From NCBI RefSeq assembly GCF_002251855.1, contig NZ_NOXW01000022.1, forward strand, positions 248,001 to 312,000: a stretch of DNA of 64,000 nt. Reading direction: 5' to 3'. Below the pieces are notes generated by a model, which saw only the letters and a program-made list of their open reading frames with translations, was not told the DNA's origin and made no database searches. This DNA is from Rhodoferax sp. TH121 (GTDB lineage Bacteria > Pseudomonadota > Gammaproteobacteria > Burkholderiales > Burkholderiaceae_C). The translations under genes and the position numbers were made by a program. Below are positions 38,111 through 47,033 of this stretch, in pieces (position 1 is the first letter of the stretch; every line of letters starts with the position of its first letter).

Positions 38111-39433
38111 ATGAACGCGTCCAACACCACTGAATACACCCTGGCCCTTGGTTCTCAAGCAAAAGTGGCATCGGCCCTGATGGCGCGTGCGCCAGCAGCT
38201 ACTAAAAACGTAGCGCTTCGTGCTCTGGCCCGTCTACTGCGCGAGAACACCCAAGCCTTGCAGGTAGACAACGCCAAGGACATTGAGCGCGCCGTGGCCA
38301 ACGGCCTGGCCGCGCCTATGGTGGATCGCCTCAAGCTCACCCCCAAGGTGCTGGAAACCTGCGCTGAAGGCTGCGAGCAGCTGGCCGCGATGGCGGACGT
38401 GATTGGTGAAATCATCGGCATGAAGCAGCAGCCCAGCGGTATCCGCGTGGGACAAATGCGGGTGCCCATCGGCGTGTTCGGCATGATTTTCGAGAGCCGC
38501 CCCAATGTGACCATCGAGGCGGCCAGTCTGTCGATCAAGAGTGGCAACGCCTGCATCCTGCGCGGTGGCTCGGAGGCGATCGACTCCAACAAGGCGCTGG
38601 CCCGGCTGGTGCAGCAAGCGTTGGTCGAGGCCGGCCTGCCCGCAGATGCGGTGCAACTGGTGCAGACCACGGACCGCGAGGTGGTGGGCCAGTTGATTGC
38701 CATGCCGCAGTTCGTGGACGTGATCATTCCGCGCGGCGGCAAGAGTCTCATCGAGCGCATTAGCCGCGATGCCAAGGTGCCTGTCATCAAGCACCTGGAT
38801 GGCAATTGCCACACCTATGTGGACGACCCCTGTGACATCGCCATGGCGGTCAAGGTGGCCGACAACGCCAAGACCAACAAATACAGCCCTTGCAATGCCA
38901 CCGAAGGTCTGCTGGTGGCGCGCGGCGCGGCGGCCCAGTTTTTGCCATTGATCGGCGCCGTCTATGCCGCCAAGGGCGTGGAAATGCGCTGCGACCCTGA
39001 AGCACTGGCTATTTTGGAGGCAAATATGCCTCTGGTCCCCGTAGATACTGCGCAAGCAGCTCCTGATTCAGGAGCAAAACTAGTGCCTGCCACCGAGCAG
39101 GACTGGTACGAGGAATACCTTGCCCCCATCGTCAGCGTGAAAGTGGTGGCGGGTGTGGACGAGGCGATTGCCCACATCAACCAGTACAGCAGCCACCACA
39201 CCGACGCCATCCTCACCACCAACCATGTGCACGCCCAGAAGTTTTTGCGCGAGGTGGACTCGGCCAGCGTGATGGTGAATGCCAGCACCCGCTTTGCCGA
39301 CGGGTTTGAGTATGGCCTGGGGGCTGAGATCGGCATTAGCACCGACAAATTCCACGCCCGCGGCCCGGTGGGCATTGAGGGGCTGACTTCACTCAAGTAC
39401 GTGGTGCTGGGCGAAGGTGAAGTGCGCACCTGA
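38111..39433 (+). CDS. proA: Gamma-glutamyl phosphate reductase
   Basis: This is the second step of proline synthesis from glutamate, NADPH-dependent reduction to the semialdehyde. The 440-residue enzyme has the family segments [20 protein letters not shown] and [14 protein letters not shown], the active-site Cys in [13 protein letters not shown], and the ending [20 protein letters not shown]. It is longer than E. coli ProA (417). The excess is explained by an in-frame dispersed repeat at 39009-39080, which encodes [20 protein letters not shown] before the conserved [13 protein letters not shown] second, shorter repeat copy lies near the N-terminus (38189-38217). The protein is predicted functional because all motifs remain. 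Confidence 0.95.
   Translation: MNASNTTEYTLALGSQAKVASALMARAPAATKNVALRALARLLRENTQALQVDNAKDIERAVANGLAAPMVDRLKLTPKVLETCAEGCEQLAAMADVIGEIIGMKQQPSGIRVGQMRVPIGVFGMIFESRPNVTIEAASLSIKSGNACILRGGSEAIDSNKALARLVQQALVEAGLPADAVQLVQTTDREVVGQLIAMPQFVDVIIPRGGKSLIERISRDAKVPVIKHLDGNCHTYVDDPCDIAMAVKVADNAKTNKYSPCNATEGLLVARGAAAQFLPLIGAVYAAKGVEMRCDPEALAILEANMPLVPVDTAQAAPDSGAKLVPATEQDWYEEYLAPIVSVKVVAGVDEAIAHINQYSSHHTDAILTTNHVHAQKFLREVDSASVMVNASTRFADGFEYGLGAEIGISTDKFHARGPVGIEGLTSLKYVVLGEGEVRT
38189..38217 (-). repeat. Dispersed hairpin repeat, copy D (short, inside proA)
   Basis: On the minus strand it is GCTAC, 7-nt loop, GTAGC, then TGCTGGCGCA. The T-to-C change in the left stem restores a perfect pair with GTAGC. 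Only the left part of the family consensus is recognisable, so this could be a truncated copy. Confidence 0.6.
39009..39080 (-). repeat. Dispersed hairpin repeat, copy E (full length, in frame inside proA)
   Basis: On the minus strand it is GCTCC, 7-nt loop, GGAGC, then TGCTTGCGCA, GTATCTACGGGG and ACCAGAGGC. The tail closely matches intergenic copy I. Both stem arms differ from the usual GCTAT/ATAGC and still pair perfectly. It encodes about 20 extra residues in ProA. Confidence 0.9.
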
Positions 39434-39552
39434 CGGGCGCGGGCAAAAGACGTTTTTGCGGTGAGGTGCAGGGAGGAGGGCTTGAAATCGGTGGGAACTT
39501 CTCCACCTGATGGAGCCCCCTAGAATGGCAAATCTCTCTTAGAAAGCGCCGC

Positions 39553-40839
39553 ATGGTTCCGCATCTTGTCACCGCCCTCACGGGCCCCATCAATGAACTC
39601 GAACAGCGGGTTCTGGACTCCATGCCCGCGATCGAACGCTGGTTTCGCCTGGAGTGGATGGAGCACACCCCCCCCTTCTACACGGCAGTCGATGTGCGCA
39701 ACGCCGGCTTCAAGTTGGCGCCGGTGGACACCAACTTTTACCCCAGCGGCTGGAACAACCTGACCCCCGCCATGCTGCCCTTGGCGGTGCAGGCCGCGCA
39801 GGCAGCGATTGAGAAGATCTGCCCTGAGGCCCGCAACCTGCTGATCGTGCCCGAGAACCATGCGCGCGGTACCTTCCACCTGAGTAATCTCGCCCAGATG
39901 CGCCGCATCTTCCACATGGCTGGGCTGAATGTGCGCATTGGCTCCATCAGCCCCGAGATCAAGAAAAGCACCACCATCGAGCTGCCGGGTGGGGAGTCCA
40001 TCACGCTGGAGCCGGTCATCCGCACCAAAGGGCGCTTGGGAGTCAAAGATTTTGACCCCTGCACCATTTTGCTCAACAACGACCTGCGTGCCGGTGTGCC
40101 CGGCATTCTGGAAGAGGTGCACGAGCAGTACCTGTTGCCGCCTCTGCACGCCAGCTGGACCACACGGCGCAAGAGCACGCACTTCAAGGCTTACGAAGAA
40201 GTGGCCAAGCGTTTTGGCAAGCTCATTGGTGTGGACCCTTGGCTCATCAACCCCATGTTTGACAAGTACGGGGTGGTGGACTTGGTCACACCAGCGGGTA
40301 TTGATGCCCTGGTGCAGCGCGTGGACGCCATGCTCACCAAGGTCAAGAAGAAGTACAAGGAATACGGCATCAAGGAGCGGCCCTTTGTGGTCATCAAGGC
40401 CGACAATCGCACCAGTGGCAACGCCATTCTCTCGGTGCGCGACACCAAGGACCTGGAGGCCAAGCTGCGCAAGATGGGCGCGGGTCTGGACGCCGCACCG
40501 GCACCGCTGGAGCTGATTCTGCAAGAAGGTGTGTTGACCAACGAGCGCGTGAACGACGCGGTGGCTGAGCCTGTGGTCTACCTGATGGACCGGTATGTGG
40601 TGGGGGGCTTCTACCGCATGCACGCTGAGCGTGGCGAAGACGAAAACCTCAGTGCGCCTGGTTCCGCCTACGTGCCACTGGCGTTTGCCGAGAGTACGCA
40701 CTTACCTCAGCCTGGTGTGCGCCCGGGTGCAAGCGCCCCCAACCGCTTCTACATGTATGGCGTGATTGGCCGCTTGGCCATGCTGGCCGGCAGCTATGAG
40801 CTTGAAGCGACCGACCCCGACGCAGAACGCTACGACTGA
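39553..40839 (+). CDS. gshA: Glutamate--cysteine ligase (betaproteobacterial/Thiobacillus type)
   Basis: This is the first step of glutathione synthesis. The 428-residue protein is not the E. coli-type GshA; the segments GFKLAPVDTNFYPSGWNNL, LLIVPENHARGTFHLSNLAQ, YGIKERPFVVIKADNRTSGN and YVVGGFYRMHAERGEDENLS match the alternative type found in Burkholderiales and acidithiobacilli. The start ATG is preceded by a weak ribosome site. gshB lies 3.3 kb downstream in the same direction, with kup and benE between, so the pathway is clustered. The stop lies 124 bp before the kup start. Confidence 0.93.
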   Translation: MVPHLVTALTGPINELEQRVLDSMPAIERWFRLEWMEHTPPFYTAVDVRNAGFKLAPVDTNFYPSGWNNLTPAMLPLAVQAAQAAIEKICPEARNLLIVPENHARGTFHLSNLAQMRRIFHMAGLNVRIGSISPEIKKSTTIELPGGESITLEPVIRTKGRLGVKDFDPCTILLNNDLRAGVPGILEEVHEQYLLPPLHASWTTRRKSTHFKAYEEVAKRFGKLIGVDPWLINPMFDKYGVVDLVTPAGIDALVQRVDAMLTKVKKKYKEYGIKERPFVVIKADNRTSGNAILSVRDTKDLEAKLRKMGAGLDAAPAPLELILQEGVLTNERVNDAVAEPVVYLMDRYVVGGFYRMHAERGEDENLSAPGSAYVPLAFAESTHLPQPGVRPGASAPNRFYMYGVIGRLAMLAGSYELEATDPDAERYD

Positions 40840-40963
40840 GGCGCGTCAACCCAATAGGGGCACCAAGTTGCTGCGCTGCAACACGGCTTCAAATTCCGCG
40901 TAATTTGCAGATTTGGAGCTTGCAGGCTGAGGCGCCAGGAGCAAAATAGCGATCCCTTCAGGA

Positions 40964-42868
40964 ATGGAACCCGGCGGCTCCTGCGCGCCGGGTGATCTCG
41001 TGTCAGCATCAAAATCGTCTCTTGCGGCGCTCACCCTGGGCGCCATCGGCGTTGTGTACGGCGACATTGGCACCAGCGTGCTGTACGCCATGAAAGAAGT
41101 GTTTGGCTCCGGTCACGTGCCTTTCACCCCCGACAACGTCTACGGCATCCTGTCGATCTTCTTCTGGACCCTCACGGTCATCGTCTCCATCAAGTATGTG
41201 GTACTGGTGTTACGGGCCGACAACCATGGCGAAGGTGGCCTGGTTGCCATGTTGGCGCTGGCCTCGCAGTCGGTGAAAGACCGGCCCGAGCTGCGTCGCG
41301 TGTTGCTCATCATCGGCATCTTCGGCACCTGCCTGTTTTACGGGGACGGGGTCATCACCCCTGCCATTTCGGTGCTCTCGGCCGTCGAAGGTCTGGAAGT
41401 CATTTCGCCCGCCTTCAAGCGCTATGTGATTCCCATCACCCTGGTCATCCTGTTTGGTCTGTTTGCAGTACAAAAGCGGGGTACTGCGGGGATTGGCAGA
41501 TTTTTTGGCCCCATCACCGTCGTGTGGTTCGCGGCGCTTGCGCTGCTGGGCGTGAGCCACATCGTGGACCACCCGGAGATCTTGTGGGCCATCAGCCCGC
41601 ACTATGCGCTGGGTTTTATGTGGAACAACCCCGGCACAACCTTCATCATCCTGGGGGCTGTGGTGCTGTGTGTCACGGGCGCCGAGGCGCTGTACGCCGA
41701 CCTCGGGCACTTTGGCAAAAAACCAGTGCGCCTGGCCTGGTTTTCGGTGGTAATGCCAGCACTGGTGATCAACTACTTTGGCCAAGGCGCGCTGCTGCTG
41801 GCCAATCCCGCCGCCGTCAAAAACCCTTTCTACATGATGGCGCCCGATTGGGCCCTGCTGCCTTTGGTGGGCCTGGCCACCATGGCCACCGTGATTGCCT
41901 CGCAAGCACTGATCTCCGGGGCCTTTTCGGTCACCAAACAGGTCATTCAACTAGGCTACCTGCCACGCCTGCAAATTGAGCACACCAGTGTCAAAGACAC
42001 CGGCCAGATTTACATGCCCTTTGTGAACTGGGGCCTGTTCGTGGCCATTGTGTTGGCGGTGGTGATGTTCAAGTCATCCAGCAACCTGGCGGCGGCCTAC
42101 GGCATTGCCGTGTGTACCGACATGCTGATCACCACCATCCTCACCTTCTACGTCATCCGCCACGGCTGGAAGTACCCGCTGTGGCTCTGTATAGTGGCGA
42201 CCGGCTTTTTCTTCATCGTTGACTTTGCGTTCTGGGCATCCAACCTGCTCAAGCTGTTTGACGGCGGTTGGTTCCCGTTGGCCATCGGAGGTGCGGTGTT
42301 CACGCTCATGATGACCTGGAAGGACGGCCGCCGGCTGCTCAATGACAAACTGCGTGCCGATGCTTTGGACTTGCCCAGCTTCCTGGAGGCGGTGTTTGTA
42401 AGCCCGCCTGCGCGCGTCGAGGGCACGGCGGTGTTCCTGACCTCCGAGATGGGCACCGTGCCCAACGCGCTGCTGCACAACCTCAAACATAACAAGGTGC
42501 TGCACACCAGCAACCTGTTTGTCACGGTGAAGAACCACGAGGTACCCTGGATCGGGCTGGACAAACGCTTGCAGATCGACTCGCTGGGCCATGATTGTTG
42601 GCAGGTAGTGATTAACTACGGTTTCAAAAATGACCCAGATGTGCCCAAGGCGCTGGAACAGATCAAGGGCCGTGGTTGCGACCTGGACGCCATGAGCACC
42701 AGCTATTTCCTGTCGCGCGACACCGTGGTTCCCACGCTGGGTGAGGGCATGGCGCCCTGGCGCGAGAAACTATTCGCGCAAATGCACCACAATGCCAGTG
42801 CGGCGGCGGACTTCCTCAACCTGCCGAACAACTCGGTGGTGGAGCTAGGCTCCAAGATCGAAATCTAA
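40964..42868 (+). CDS. kup: Low-affinity potassium transporter Kup (TrkD)
   Basis: This proton-coupled K+ uptake protein has 634 residues, twelve predicted membrane helices in residues 1-460 and a cytosolic C-terminal domain. The family core [38 protein letters not shown] and [20 protein letters not shown] is complete. The ATG at 40964 is used here, but a GTG at 41000 ([20 protein letters not shown]) would give the more usual N-terminus. A GC-rich hairpin follows the stop. Its place between gshA and gshB may reflect K+/glutathione homeostasis or simple clustering. Confidence 0.95.
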   Translation: MEPGGSCAPGDLVSASKSSLAALTLGAIGVVYGDIGTSVLYAMKEVFGSGHVPFTPDNVYGILSIFFWTLTVIVSIKYVVLVLRADNHGEGGLVAMLALASQSVKDRPELRRVLLIIGIFGTCLFYGDGVITPAISVLSAVEGLEVISPAFKRYVIPITLVILFGLFAVQKRGTAGIGRFFGPITVVWFAALALLGVSHIVDHPEILWAISPHYALGFMWNNPGTTFIILGAVVLCVTGAEALYADLGHFGKKPVRLAWFSVVMPALVINYFGQGALLLANPAAVKNPFYMMAPDWALLPLVGLATMATVIASQALISGAFSVTKQVIQLGYLPRLQIEHTSVKDTGQIYMPFVNWGLFVAIVLAVVMFKSSSNLAAAYGIAVCTDMLITTILTFYVIRHGWKYPLWLCIVATGFFFIVDFAFWASNLLKLFDGGWFPLAIGGAVFTLMMTWKDGRRLLNDKLRADALDLPSFLEAVFVSPPARVEGTAVFLTSEMGTVPNALLHNLKHNKVLHTSNLFVTVKNHEVPWIGLDKRLQIDSLGHDCWQVVINYGFKNDPDVPKALEQIKGRGCDLDAMSTSYFLSRDTVVPTLGEGMAPWREKLFAQMHHNASAAADFLNLPNNSVVELGSKIEI

Positions 42869-42875
42869 ATCTCTC

Positions 42876-42894
42876 GGGGCCGCGCAGCGGCCCC
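42876..42894 (+). terminator. GC hairpin between kup and benE
   Basis: Perfect 8-bp stem ggggccgc/gcggcccc with a 3-nt loop just after the kup stop. There is no T-run, so it may only reduce read-through or protect the 3' end. Confidence 0.4.
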
Positions 42895-42911
42895 ACTTCA
42901 TTCTGGCTGTC

Positions 42912-44126
42912 ATGCGATTTTTCAAAGACCTGAGTCTCTCGGCCTTCACCGCTGGTTTTGTGGCTGTGTTGGTGGGCTTCACCAGTTCGGTGGCCATCGT
43001 GTTCCAGGCCGCACTGGCGCTGGGCGCCACACCGGCCATGGTGGCGTCGTGGATGTGGGCGCTGGGCATTGGCATGGGTCTGTGCTCCCTGGTCCCATCG
43101 CTCTGGTTGCGCAAGCCGGTCATGGTGGCCTGGAGCACGCCGGGTGCGGCGGTTCTGGCCACCGCCGCCACGGCCGGTGGTTTTGGCATGGCGGAGGGCG
43201 TGGGCGCTTTCATCCTGTGTGCCGTGCTCATCACCCTCGCGGGCGCCACGGGTTGGTTTGAGCGTGTGATGAACCGTATTCCGCTGGCGCTGGCCTCTGC
43301 CTTGCTGGCCGGGGTGCTGGCGCGCTTTGGTCTGTCGGGCTTTGCGGCTGCCCAGACGGCGCTGCCTTTGGTGGTGCTGATGCTGCTGACCTACCTGCTC
43401 GGCAAGCGCCTGGTGCCGCGCTATGCGGTGCCGCTGACCTTGTTGGTTGCTATTGTTTTCGTAGCTGCTCGCGCAGAATTCACGGGGCCTGAGATCCAGT
43501 TTGGCTTGACAATGCCGGTCTGGGTTACGCCCACTTTCTCCTTGGCGGCATTCATCAGCATGTCGCTGCCCCTGTTCGTGGTGACCATGGCCTCGCAAAA
43601 CCTGCCCGGTGTGGCCGCCATCCAATCCGCAGGCTACGCCGACCGCCGCCAAGAGGGCGGCGACGCTGGCATCCCCATCTCCAAGGTCATCACCCTCACG
43701 GGGCTGGTCACGCTGGTGCTGGCGCCGTTTGGGGCATTCGCGCTCAACCTCAGCGCCATCACCGCCGCCATCTGCATGGGCCCTGAGGCCCACAGCAACC
43801 CGGCGCGGCGCTACACGGCGGCGGCTTCGTGCGGTGCCATCTATATCGTCATCGGCCTGTTTGGCGCGGCCATCACCGGCGTGCTCACCGCGTTTCCCAA
43901 AGAGCTGGTGGCCGCCATTGCGGGGCTGGCGCTCTTGGGCACCATTGGTGGTGCGCTGGCCGCTGCGCTCAAGGACGAGACCCACCGCGAAGCCGCGCTC
44001 ATCACTTTTCTGGTCACGCTCAGCGGGGTCGTAATAGCCGGAGTCGGCTCAGCCTTTTGGGGAGTGGTCGCAGGTGGCGTTGCGCTTTTGGTGCAACACT
44101 ACGGCCGCAAGCCCGCTGTTACTTGA
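42912..44126 (+). CDS. benE: Benzoate/H+ symporter BenE-family membrane protein
   Basis: The 404-residue inner-membrane protein has about 12 helices and matches the BenE family: FVAVLVGFTSSVAIVFQAAL, WSTPGAAVLATAATAGGFGM, MASQNLPGVAAIQSAGY and GPEAHSNPARRYTAAASCGA. Substrates of non-degradative BenE members are often unknown, and no benzoate catabolic gene is nearby. One helix boundary, LLVAIVFVAARAEFTGPEIQ, is encoded by a dispersed hairpin repeat (43448-43498) that keeps the frame. It is co-directional with gshB, which starts 26 bp after the stop. Confidence 0.88.
   Translation: MRFFKDLSLSAFTAGFVAVLVGFTSSVAIVFQAALALGATPAMVASWMWALGIGMGLCSLVPSLWLRKPVMVAWSTPGAAVLATAATAGGFGMAEGVGAFILCAVLITLAGATGWFERVMNRIPLALASALLAGVLARFGLSGFAAAQTALPLVVLMLLTYLLGKRLVPRYAVPLTLLVAIVFVAARAEFTGPEIQFGLTMPVWVTPTFSLAAFISMSLPLFVVTMASQNLPGVAAIQSAGYADRRQEGGDAGIPISKVITLTGLVTLVLAPFGAFALNLSAITAAICMGPEAHSNPARRYTAAASCGAIYIVIGLFGAAITGVLTAFPKELVAAIAGLALLGTIGGALAAALKDETHREAALITFLVTLSGVVIAGVGSAFWGVVAGGVALLVQHYGRKPAVT
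43448..43498 (+). repeat. Dispersed hairpin repeat, copy F (in frame inside benE)
   Basis: GCTAT, 7-nt loop tgttttc, GTAGC, then TGCTCGCGCA, GAATTCACGGGG and CCTGAGA. Arms and tail follow the consensus, and the translation is AIVFVAARAEFTG. Confidence 0.85.
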
Positions 44127-44152
44127 GCGGCCCCTGACCGAGAAAGAACCCC

Positions 44153-45106
44153 ATGGACATTCTGTTTGTTGCCGACCCGCTGGAATCCTTCAAGACCTAC
44201 AAGGACACCACCTTCTCCATGATGCGCGAGGCGCAGAAGCGCGGTCACCGCATCATCGCCTGCGAACCCAAGCACCTGGTCTGGCAACGCGGTGGCGTGG
44301 TGCAGGCCGCCGTGCGTCGCATCACACTCACCGGGCAGGCAGACGCATGGTTTACCGAGGCCGAACCCGCCACCGTCGCGCTGAAGGACCTTGACGCCAT
44401 CGTCATGCGTAAGGATCCGCCGTTTGACAGCGAATTCTTTTACGCCACCCACTTGCTTGAGCAGGCTGAGCGGGAAGGCGCCAAAGTGTTCAACAAGCCA
44501 CGCGCCCTGCGCGACCACCCCGAGAAGTTGGCGATTCTGGAGTTCCCCGAGTTCATCGGCCCTACGCTGGTCACGCGCGACCCGGCCGCGGTGCGAGCCT
44601 TCCACGCCGAGCACCGCGACATCATCTTGAAGCCGCTGGACGGCATGGGCGGCATGGGCATCTTCCGCGTGAAGGACGACGGCCTGAACCTGGGCGGCAT
44701 CATCGAGACGCTGAACAAGGACGGCGCTGAAACCATCATGGTGCAGAAGTTCCTGCCCGCCATCAAGGACGGCGACAAGCGCGTGCTGGTGATTGGCGGC
44801 AAACCGGTGCCCTACTGCCTGGCCCGCATTCCGCAGGGCGGCGAGGTGCGCGGCAACCTCGCGGCCGGTGGCAAGGGCGTAGCCCAGCCGCTCAGCGATA
44901 GTGACCGCCGCATTGCCGAAGCGCTGGGGCCTATCCTGGCCACACGCGGCTTGCTGCTGGTGGGGCTGGACGTGATTGGCGATTCGCTCACCGAGATCAA
45001 CGTCACCAGCCCGACCTGCTTCCAGGAGATCAGCGACCAAACCGGTTTTGACGTGCCCGCCATGTTTGTGGATGCGCTCGAAGCCGCGGTGGCTGAAGGG
45101 CGCTAG
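44153..45106 (+). CDS. gshB: Glutathione synthetase
   Basis: This ATP-grasp ligase joins gamma-glutamylcysteine and glycine. The 317-residue protein has the GshB core: MDILFVADPLESFKTYKDTT, VMRKDPPFDSEFFYATHLLE, ILKPLDGMGGMGIFRVK and PQGGEVRGNLAAGGKG. It closes with GLLLVGLDVIGDSLTEINVT SPTC. It is separated from gshA by kup and benE, all co-directional. The start ATG follows an agaaag ribosome site. Normal length; all ATP-grasp motifs are visible. Confidence 0.97.
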   Translation: MDILFVADPLESFKTYKDTTFSMMREAQKRGHRIIACEPKHLVWQRGGVVQAAVRRITLTGQADAWFTEAEPATVALKDLDAIVMRKDPPFDSEFFYATHLLEQAEREGAKVFNKPRALRDHPEKLAILEFPEFIGPTLVTRDPAAVRAFHAEHRDIILKPLDGMGGMGIFRVKDDGLNLGGIIETLNKDGAETIMVQKFLPAIKDGDKRVLVIGGKPVPYCLARIPQGGEVRGNLAAGGKGVAQPLSDSDRRIAEALGPILATRGLLLVGLDVIGDSLTEINVTSPTCFQEISDQTGFDVPAMFVDALEAAVAEGR

Positions 45107-45277
45107 TCAGCCCGCTCTTGGGGGCGCCCCCCCCCGCGGCAAAGTTCACACATTGCTGCTTTATTGCGGCAGATCAGGGTGTGCCTTGTGTTGTGTGCTT
45201 GCCAACGGCGCACAATGGCTCTGCGTGGTCCGCTGCCACGCTTGGAGCGGCGGCACGACACAACGGAGAGACATCCC

Positions 45278-45838
45278 ATGACAACACGCATGCCCAATGC
45301 CACCCTGCTGGTCGCCGCTTTGTTGGCGGGTGCGGTCCACGCCCAGGTGCTGGGGACCATCACGGCATCCAGCACCACGGTGAAAGTCGGTGAGCCGGTC
45401 ACCATCACCGCCAATATCGATGTGATCAACGCCAACTACTGTGGCTTTGTAGTCGGCTTTGGTGACGGCACGTTCAAAGACGCAGTTAGCGATGTGAGCA
45501 CCCCGGTGCCGCTGGTCGTGACGCGCACCTATGACAAACCCGGCTCCTACCACGTGACCCTGGGCGGCAAAAATGTGCAAAACCACCCCAACTGCGGCGG
45601 CCCCGAGCGCGCAGTCGACATCACCGTCACCGGCGCTGCCAAAGCGGTAGCACCTGCCAAGCCGGGTGACGTGTGCGAAAAACCCTGGAAGCTGTCTGGC
45701 AAGTACAACGCCAAGACAGGCGCCTTCACCTGTGCCGCCAAGTCCGGGACGGCACTGCCGGCAGCCAAGCCCACATGCCGTGGGGACCTCAGCTACTTTG
45801 AAAATGTGAAAAAAGGCCAGTACGGCTGCAAGCCCTGA
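45278..45838 (+). CDS. Exported protein with PKD-like domain, unknown function
   Basis: The 186-residue protein has a signal peptide (MTTRMPNATLLVAALLAGAV then HA) and a PKD/Ig-like domain. The domain shows VKVGEPVTITANIDVINANY, FVVGFGDGTFKDAVSD and RTYDKPGSYHVTLGGKNVQN; the GDG...YxxPGxYxV pattern is the PKD hallmark. An Ala/Pro linker follows, then a Cys-containing C-terminal region (PGDVCEKPWK, FTCAAKSG, PTCRGDLSYFENVKKGQYGC) of unknown fold with a likely pair of disulfides. A ggagag ribosome site precedes the ATG. It is monocistronic, and the role is not deducible. Confidence 0.8.
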   Translation: MTTRMPNATLLVAALLAGAVHAQVLGTITASSTTVKVGEPVTITANIDVINANYCGFVVGFGDGTFKDAVSDVSTPVPLVVTRTYDKPGSYHVTLGGKNVQNHPNCGGPERAVDITVTGAAKAVAPAKPGDVCEKPWKLSGKYNAKTGAFTCAAKSGTALPAAKPTCRGDLSYFENVKKGQYGCKP

Positions 45839-45866
45839 GGACGTCAGCCCGCCCGCGCTGCGGCAA

Positions 45867-46778
45867 TTAGCCCCCTTGGGGGGCAGCGACCCGCACAGCG
45901 GCGGAGCGCGGGGGCATGTGTCGGGTCGCCTCTTCGGCTTCGCGCTGGGCCGCTGCCGCAGCAGCGGCGGCAATCAGCGTGGCCTTGCACATGGTGCGGG
46001 CCAAGGGCTGGCCGTCGGCAAAGGCGTGCAGCTCACCGGCCTCCATGGCCACCCATGCCTCGTTGGTGGTGAGCGGCTCTGTCACCACGATGACCAGCCG
46101 GTCCTCGGGGCCGTTCAGTTGCGACAGGTCCACCGTCACATCCTCGTCCTTAAGCTGTACTTCGCTGAAGGGGTGCTGGCGCACCACGTAGCAGAGCTTG
46201 GTGCTGGCGTGTGCCCACAGGGCCTGGCCGTTGCTTAGCAAAAAGTTGAAGGTGCCGTGTCGGGCGATCTTGGGCACCAGCTCCGACAGGGTGTGCGTCA
46301 ATTCCTCGATGCTGGGCACCGTGGCGTGGGACTTGTTGAGCTCTTGCAGCAACCAGCAGAAGGCCAGCTCACTGTCGGTGGTTCCCACCGGCTTGAAGCT
46401 GCCGTGCAGCGGCGGGTTGAATTCTTTCAGGTCGCCGTTGTGGGCAAACACCCAGTAGCGGCCCCACAGCTCGCGGGTGAAGGGGTGGCAGTTCTCCAGC
46501 GTGACCGCCCCCACCGTGGCCTTGCGCACGTGGGCCACCACGTTGTGGCTCTTGATGGGGTAGGACTTGAGCATCTTCGCGATCGGCGAAGTCGATGCAC
46601 TTTCCTTGTCCACAAAGTGCCGCGCCGCCTTGCCGGGCAGGTCGCCTTCGCTCTCAAAGAAGGCGATGCCCCAACCATCCGCATGGTGGTCGGTGCAGCC
46701 GCCGCGCTGCGAAAAGCCGGTGAAGCTCAGCGTCAGGCTGGCCGGCAAATGGCTGTTCATTCCAAGCAGTTGGCACAT
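45867..46778 (-). CDS. Class II glutamine amidotransferase (YafJ-like)
   Basis: This N-terminal nucleophile amidotransferase domain protein has 303 residues. Cys2 of MCQLLGMN would become the N-terminal nucleophile after Met removal. The motifs DHHADGWGIAFF, VAHVRKATVG, NCHPFTRELWGRYWVFAHNG DL and GTTDSELAFCWLL match the YafJ/GATase_4 group, which lacks a fused synthase domain. Its acceptor substrate is unknown in bacteria. A low-complexity Ala/Glu-rich C-terminal tail (about 265-303) is unusual. The adjacent tautomerase gene on the same strand is 63 bp upstream. Confidence 0.88.
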   Translation of the reverse strand: MCQLLGMNSHLPASLTLSFTGFSQRGGCTDHHADGWGIAFFESEGDLPGKAARHFVDKESASTSPIAKMLKSYPIKSHNVVAHVRKATVGAVTLENCHPFTRELWGRYWVFAHNGDLKEFNPPLHGSFKPVGTTDSELAFCWLLQELNKSHATVPSIEELTHTLSELVPKIARHGTFNFLLSNGQALWAHASTKLCYVVRQHPFSEVQLKDEDVTVDLSQLNGPEDRLVIVVTEPLTTNEAWVAMEAGELHAFADGQPLARTMCKATLIAAAAAAAAQREAEEATRHMPPRSAAVRVAAPQGG

Positions 46779-46841
46779 GGAAACAGTTTACTCCGGGGTG
46801 GTGGCAAGGGACGATGCGCCTTATGCGAAATCGGTGCGCGT

Positions 46842-47033
46842 TTATGCGCGTGGCTCGCTCCAGAACTTGCCGCCCGTGGCCCAGTTGTCGCGCTTCACGT
46901 CCACGATGATGATGTCCACCGCCTCGGGCGAGCAGCCCAAGGTTTCAACGGTGACGCGGGTCACTTCGTCCACGAGTTTTTTCTTTTGCTCTTGGGTACG
47001 GCCTTCCAGCAGTTCAACATGGTAGGTAGGCAT
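46842..47033 (-). CDS. 4-oxalocrotonate tautomerase family small protein
   Basis: The 63-residue protein has Pro after the initiator Met (MPTYHVELLEGRTQEQKKKL), the catalytic base of the tautomerase superfamily. Arg12 and a Lys/Arg pair near residue 48 (VDVKRDNWATGGKFW) are plausible substrate ligands. The enzymes isomerise enol/keto acids or dehalogenate; the substrate here is unknown and no aromatic meta-cleavage pathway is nearby. It is encoded upstream of the amidotransferase on the same strand. Its ATG overlaps the first ATG of the divergent glycosyltransferase frame by 2 bp. Confidence 0.85.
   Translation of the reverse strand: MPTYHVELLEGRTQEQKKKLVDEVTRVTVETLGCSPEAVDIIIVDVKRDNWATGGKFWSEPRA

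Noticed and set aside
40870-40960. Possible tenth repeat copy upstream of kup
   Set aside because: It shares only GCTAT and GCTCC-like fragments without the 7-nt loop or the TGCTNGCGCA tail.
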